From Burkholderiales bacterium (GTDB lineage: Bacteria; Pseudomonadota; Gammaproteobacteria; Burkholderiales; SG8-41): 7,599 nucleotides of DNA. Each line of letters starts with the position of its first letter. Within the stretch, counting starts at the first letter, position 1. The stretch is taken from positions 1 through 7,599 of the forward strand of contig JAIESJ010000034.1 in assembly GCA_019746155.1 (NCBI GenBank), in the 5' to 3' direction. Shown here piece after piece: positions 5,705 to 7,599 of this stretch. The notes below the pieces were generated by a model, which was not told the origin of the DNA, ran no database searches, and worked only from the letters and a program-made list of their open reading frames with translations. The position numbers and the translations under genes are program-made.

Positions 5705-5714
5705 GGCCCCGGGC

Positions 5715-6515
5715 ATGATTTCTGATCAAGCAGCCCGACCCCGTCCTCCGGCTTTCCCGTCCAACTGGCCGGCGCGCCTGGCCTGGATTGCGCTGGCGGT
5801 CTATGCCGTCTACGCGGCGTCGATACTCGATTTCAGCTGGGAGCGCTTCGTGGTCGGGCTCGACAACGCCGCCCGCTTCATCGGCCGCATGTTCCCGCCG
5901 GAAACCGGGGCGAGCAAGATGGCGCTGCTGCTGAAAGGGCTGTATGAATCGCTGGAGATCGCGATCATCGCCTCCGCGTTCGGCATCCTGTTGTCGCTGC
6001 CGATCGGGCTGCTTGCCGCGCGCAACCTGATGCCGGCATGGGTGACCTGGCCCACGCGGCTTTTCATAGTGTTATGCCGCTCGTTTCACCAGGTGATTAT
6101 CGCCATCCTGTTTGTCAAGGCCGTCGGCTTCGGCGCGCTGGCCGGCATTCTCGCGCTGACCGTGGCTTCGGTCGGCTTCGTGGCCAAGCTCTTCGCCGAG
6201 GCGATCGAGGAAATCTCGCTCAAACAGGTCGAGGCGATCCGCGCCACCGGCGCGCCGTTCATGAATGTCATTGTCTACGGCGTGATGCCGCAGGTGCTGA
6301 CGCGCTTCGTCGGCTTCGCCACGTATCAGCTCGATTCCAATCTGCGCAATTCGACCATGATCGGGATCGTCGGCGCCGGCGGCATCGGCGGTACCATGTT
6401 CGCGGCGTTCCAGCGCTTCGACTACGATTTTCTGTTCACGATTCTGGCGGCGATCATCGCGCTTATCATGGTGAGCGAGGCGCTGCAGAACCAGGTCAAG
6501 AAGCTCTACCAGTAG
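5715..6515 (+). CDS. phnE: Phosphonate-type ABC transporter permease, first subunit (PhnE-like)
   Basis: This inner-membrane permease of 266 residues is one half of the channel. Hydrophobic segments lie near residues 21-40, 77-101, 115-135, 138-157 and 239-256. The cytoplasmic EAA loop, which contacts the ATPase, reads AEAIEEISLKQVEAIRATGA (161-180), followed by MPQVLTRFVGF and the glycine-rich IVGAGGIGG (218-226) typical of this family. ATG 5715 is chosen because it starts 10 bases after the phnC stop and gives a normal length. GAGG (5701-5704) overlaps the phnC stop and leaves 10 bases to the ATG. An upstream in-frame ATG at 5679 would overlap phnC by 26 bases and add 12 residues. A second, different permease follows 92 bases later, so the channel is most likely a heterodimer, as in clusters with two phnE genes. 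Confidence 0.92.
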   Translation: MISDQAARPRPPAFPSNWPARLAWIALAVYAVYAASILDFSWERFVVGLDNAARFIGRMFPPETGASKMALLLKGLYESLEIAIIASAFGILLSLPIGLLAARNLMPAWVTWPTRLFIVLCRSFHQVIIAILFVKAVGFGALAGILALTVASVGFVAKLFAEAIEEISLKQVEAIRATGAPFMNVIVYGVMPQVLTRFVGFATYQLDSNLRNSTMIGIVGAGGIGGTMFAAFQRFDYDFLFTILAAIIALIMVSEALQNQVKKLYQ

Positions 6516-6550
6516 ATCGATGAAAATTTTTATGTTTTGTTTCGCTCTGT

Positions 6551-6569
6551 GTACCCCTCAAGGGGGTAT
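6551..6569 (+). promoter_or_regulatory. Hairpin between the two permease genes
   Basis: TACCCC (6552-6557) pairs with GGGGTA (6563-6568) around the loop TCAAG. A G-T pair may extend it at 6551/6569. It lies in the only sizeable gap of the transporter operon, after an AT-rich stretch (about 6519-6543). No T run follows on either strand, so it is not a standard terminator. It may protect the upstream mRNA end, tune expression of the second permease, or hide the AGGGGG at 6561-6566. Confidence 0.4.
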
Positions 6570-6607
6570 TGAAAAGAATTCCCTATGGCCGCTTTGAGGT
6601 TTTCAGA

Positions 6608-7414
6608 TTGAACACGACCGCGGCTGTTCATCGCGAGTGGCGGCGCTTCACGCCCACTCAGCGCCTGGCGCGTTTCGCGCTCTACTTCGGCACGGTGTTC
6701 GCCTGCGTGATTTCGCTGCGCACGGTGCAGATCATCCCCGAATTTCTTTACGATGCGCCCGAGCAGGTAGCCGATCTGCTCAGGCGCATGTGGCCGATCG
6801 AATGGGCGTTTTATCCCAAGGGCGTGCACGAGGCGCTGATTGAAACCCTGCATATCGCGACGCTCGGCACTATCCTCGCGATCCTGATGGCGTTGCCGCT
6901 GGGCCTGCTCGCCGCCAGCAACATCACGCCCAGTGCCTGGCTCAATTATTTCGCCAAACTGATGCTGGTGTCCTCGCGTTCGGTGAATTCACTGGTGTGG
7001 GCGCTGTTGTTCGTGGCGATGTTCGGGCCCGGCGCGCTGGCCGGCACCATGGCGATCGCATTCCGTTCGATCGGCTTTGTCGGCAAGCTCTTCGGCGAGG
7101 CGCTGGAGGAAGCGCGTCCCGGCCCGGTAGAAGCGCTGAAGGCCGCAGGCGCACCGCGGACCAGCATATTCATCAAGGGCTACTGGCCGCAGGTCGAGCC
7201 CGCGTTCTGGGCGATTGCGCTGTTCAGGTGGGACATCAGCGTGCGCGAATCCGCGGTGCTGGGCCTGGTCGGCGCCGGCGGCATCGGCGTGGCGCTGGAT
7301 GACGCCATCAACTTCTTCCAGTGGGAACGCGTCGCGACGGTGATGCTGGCGATCCTGGCGGTGGTGATCGCGGCCGAAATCCTTGTCACGCGCATCAGGG
7401 CGCGGCTGATCTGA
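6608..7414 (+). CDS. Phosphonate-type ABC transporter permease, second subunit (PhnE-like)
   Basis: This inner-membrane permease of 268 residues pairs with the upstream permease. Hydrophobic segments lie near residues 22-38, 78-103, 113-138, 141-160 and 244-260. The EAA loop reads GEALEEARPGPVEALKAAGA (163-182), followed by a WPQVEPAFWA segment and GLVGAGGIG (219-227), parallel to the first permease, so the two genes are related copies. No ATG fits the N-terminus. TTG 6608 is chosen because GAGG (6596-6599) lies 8 bases upstream. A TTG at 6569 would add 13 residues but sits only two bases after AGGGGG, at the foot of a hairpin. A non-ATG start suggests lower translation than the neighbour. 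The stop lies 5 bases before the GlpD-type gene, which indicates one transcript. Confidence 0.9.
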   Translation: MNTTAAVHREWRRFTPTQRLARFALYFGTVFACVISLRTVQIIPEFLYDAPEQVADLLRRMWPIEWAFYPKGVHEALIETLHIATLGTILAILMALPLGLLAASNITPSAWLNYFAKLMLVSSRSVNSLVWALLFVAMFGPGALAGTMAIAFRSIGFVGKLFGEALEEARPGPVEALKAAGAPRTSIFIKGYWPQVEPAFWAIALFRWDISVRESAVLGLVGAGGIGVALDDAINFFQWERVATVMLAILAVVIAAEILVTRIRARLI

Positions 7415-7419
7415 CCGGC

Positions 7420-7599
7420 ATGCGGCACGACTTCGATATCCTGATCATCGGCGGCGGCGTCAACGGCGCCGGCATCGCACGCGATGCGCAGGGCAGGGGG
7501 CTGCGCTGCGGTCTGGTGGAACGTGGCGACCTGGCGGGCGCCACCTCCTCCAACTCGTCCAAGCTGATCCATGGCGGGCTGCGCTACCTGGAGCATTAC
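7420..7599 (+). CDS. glpD: FAD-dependent glycerol-3-phosphate dehydrogenase, N-terminal part (GlpD-type)
   Basis: The gene runs off the right edge; 60 codons are visible of a family usually near 500 residues. GlpD oxidises sn-glycerol 3-phosphate to dihydroxyacetone phosphate at the inner membrane and passes electrons to quinone. The N-terminal FAD-binding fold is clear: DILIIGGGVNGAGIARDA (residues 6-23, the Gly-x-Gly-x-x-Gly dinucleotide motif), the acidic residue of LVERGDLAGATSS (32-44), and SSKLIHGGLRYLEHY (46-60), which is nearly identical in GlpD proteins. ATG 7420 starts 5 bases after the second permease stops. I see no clear ribosome site, so translational coupling is likely. Placement behind a phosphonate-type importer is unusual and bears on what is imported. 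A related FAD oxidoreductase of the same superfamily is possible, but the HGGLRYLEHY segment favours GlpD. Confidence 0.9.
   Translation, partial: MRHDFDILIIGGGVNGAGIARDAQGRGLRCGLVERGDLAGATSSNSSKLIHGGLRYLEHY

Noticed and set aside
4826..5716. Long reverse-strand open frame opposite the phnC-like gene
   Set aside because: The ABC motifs on the + strand are complete, and the antisense product is His/Arg-rich noise with no family features.
6520..6597. 25-codon frame MKIFMFCFALCTPQGG... between the permeases
   Set aside because: It looks like a short hydrophobic leader, but it has no ribosome site and spans the hairpin; support is too thin to call.

Overview
The window comes from a GC-rich proteobacterial chromosome. 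Betaproteobacteria is the most likely class. The basis is the style of NrdA and NrdB (NrdA ending in Cys-Glu-Ala-Cys-Gln, NrdB ending in Gly-Gly-Ala-Leu-Ser-Trp-Asp), a Lys/Ala-rich histone H1-like protein and a secreted DUF302 protein. This is an inference from family resemblance; no ribosomal marker is present. All real genes read on the + strand.

Layout. Bases 1-2100 hold the 3' part of nrdA and all of nrdB, the two subunits of class I ribonucleotide reductase. A possible 28-codon ORF with its own strong ribosome site sits in the spacer between them. Just after nrdB lies a second, out-of-frame copy of the codons for its C-terminal peptide. A small DUF2442 gene (2210-2467) and a histone H1-like gene (2626-2940) follow. 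The stretch 2941-3161 holds a hairpin, a possible 36-codon basic ORF and a likely promoter region. A secreted DUF302 protein (3162-3635) is followed by a truncated KTSC-domain ORF (3656-3778).

From 3852 to the end of the window runs a tightly packed unit: phnD-like binding protein, phnC-like ATPase, two phnE-like permeases, and the first 60 codons of a GlpD-type FAD-dependent glycerol-3-phosphate dehydrogenase. Most junctions overlap or lie within about 10 bases; the exception is the 92-base gap between the permeases, which carries a hairpin.

How the genes work together. NrdA and NrdB form the enzyme that makes deoxyribonucleotides. The phn-like genes encode a complete ABC importer (periplasmic receptor, two different membrane subunits, ATPase) for a phosphonate, phosphite or related organophosphorus compound. 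A flavin glycerol-3-phosphate dehydrogenase placed 5 bases behind the last permease suggests that the imported compound may contain or yield glycerol 3-phosphate. No C-P lyase or phosphonatase gene is visible, so the substrate is open. The middle section is a group of small, unrelated genes. No tRNA, rRNA, insertion sequence, CRISPR array or integrase was seen, and no stretch over 300 bases lacks a gene.
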